A stretch of DNA of 5,354 nt from Chloroflexota bacterium. GTDB taxonomy: Bacteria; Chloroflexota; UBA6077. The stretch's first letter is position 1; each line of letters opens with the position of its first letter. Position numbers and translations under genes: made by a program. This document shows positions 4,902-5,354 of the stretch, in pieces. The DNA lies in assembly GCA_021788565.1 (NCBI GenBank), contig JAJYKO010000474.1:1-5354 (forward strand), read 5' to 3'. The notes beneath the pieces were generated by a model that was not told the DNA's origin, searched no databases, and saw nothing but the letters and a program-made list of their open reading frames with translations.

Positions 4902-5354
4902 TTAGCTTGGTTCATGCGCCTTAGCAGTGCTGTCGCGACGGCCTGGGATCGCTTTCAGGGCGAGCGGCGCAATCAGGACCAGCGCCAGGATGACCCAGAG
5001 CACGTCTGGGATCGGTCGGTCAAAAAATATGTCAATGCCCACGTTGCTCATTTGCAGGCTACGGCCGAAGTTGGTCTCCAGCATTGGCCCTAGCACCAGT
5101 CCCAGGATTACCAGGGTGCGTTCGTAGTTCAACTGCTTCATCACGTAGCCCAGGCAGCCCGAAAGGACCAGGACCATCTCGTCCAGGGTGCTGTTGCGCA
5201 AACTGTAGGCACCAATCATCATCAGAACCAGAAGCATCGCCGAGAGGATCGGCTGGGGTATCCTCAGGATGCTGGTCCACATCCCAACCAGCGGGAAGTT
5301 CAGCACGAGGAGCGCCACGTTGCCAATGTACATAGCCGCCACAAGGCTCCAGAA
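4902..5354 (-). CDS. Second TctA-family subunit, C-terminal part (continues beyond right edge)
   Basis: 150 residues are visible, open to the window edge, ending at TAA 4904-4902. The first residues read FWSLVAAMYIGN, the well conserved TctA block that begins the last third of the protein. LNFPLVGMWTSILRIP, MMIGAYSLRNSTLDEMVLV, GYVMKQLNYERTLVILGLVLG and FFDRPI follow, each matching the family order up to its C-terminus. About 350 N-terminal residues should lie to the right. It differs clearly from the upstream TctA, which has LAYGLICAYLIATV in place of the FWSLVAAMYIGN block, so it belongs to another subfamily and is not a recent duplicate. In normal TTT gene order its tctB and tctC partners would lie further right on the minus strand. 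The apparent GTG start at 5342 is internal to the conserved block and is not a real start. Confidence 0.93.
   Translation of the reverse strand, partial: FWSLVAAMYIGNVALLVLNFPLVGMWTSILRIPQPILSAMLLVLMMIGAYSLRNSTLDEMVLVLSGCLGYVMKQLNYERTLVILGLVLGPMLETNFGRSLQMSNVGIDIFFDRPIPDVLWVILALVLIAPLALKAIPGRRDSTAKAHEPS

Overview
This GC-rich bacterial window is probably from an uncultured soil or sediment lineage. Chloroflexota is my best guess, and it is an inference. It rests on the twin-arginine lipoprotein form of the solute-binding protein, its long Ala/Pro/Thr linker after the lipid-modified cysteine, and the intergenic heptanucleotide repeats. No rRNA or taxonomic marker is present, so this is weak evidence.

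Layout from left to right. Positions 1-148 hold a possible fragment of a minus-strand gene start and a degenerate 7-bp-period repeat array (41-144). A complete family 2 glycosyltransferase (149-886, minus) follows; it resembles polyprenyl-phosphate mannosyl/glucosyl transferases. A 663-nt gene-free stretch (887-1549) contains an AT-rich island with candidate back-to-back promoters at about 1116-1165, a 7-bp inverted repeat at the predicted rightward transcription start, and a roughly 370-nt leader with a few inverted repeats. Next comes a complete plus-strand tripartite tricarboxylate transporter (TTT) operon in the order tctC-like binding lipoprotein (1550-2671), tctB-like small membrane subunit (2777-3250), tctA-like large membrane subunit (3263-4810). 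A perfect 12-bp stem-loop separates tctC from tctB. A GC-rich perfect 11-bp hairpin (4822-4846) lies between the operon and a convergent gene. That gene, which runs off the right edge (4902-5354, minus), is the C-terminal part of a second, divergent TctA.

Working together: the TctC-like lipoprotein should capture a carboxylate-type solute outside the membrane and deliver it to a TctA-TctB permease driven by an ion gradient. The substrate cannot be read from the sequence. The second TctA implies another TTT system facing this one tail to tail. The glycosyltransferase belongs to a separate, divergently oriented unit, probably for cell-envelope glycan or lipid-linked sugar synthesis.

I see no defence system, mobile element, CRISPR array or RNA gene. 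The genes are known families. The less ordinary signals are in the non-coding DNA and in the head-on pairing of two TTT systems.
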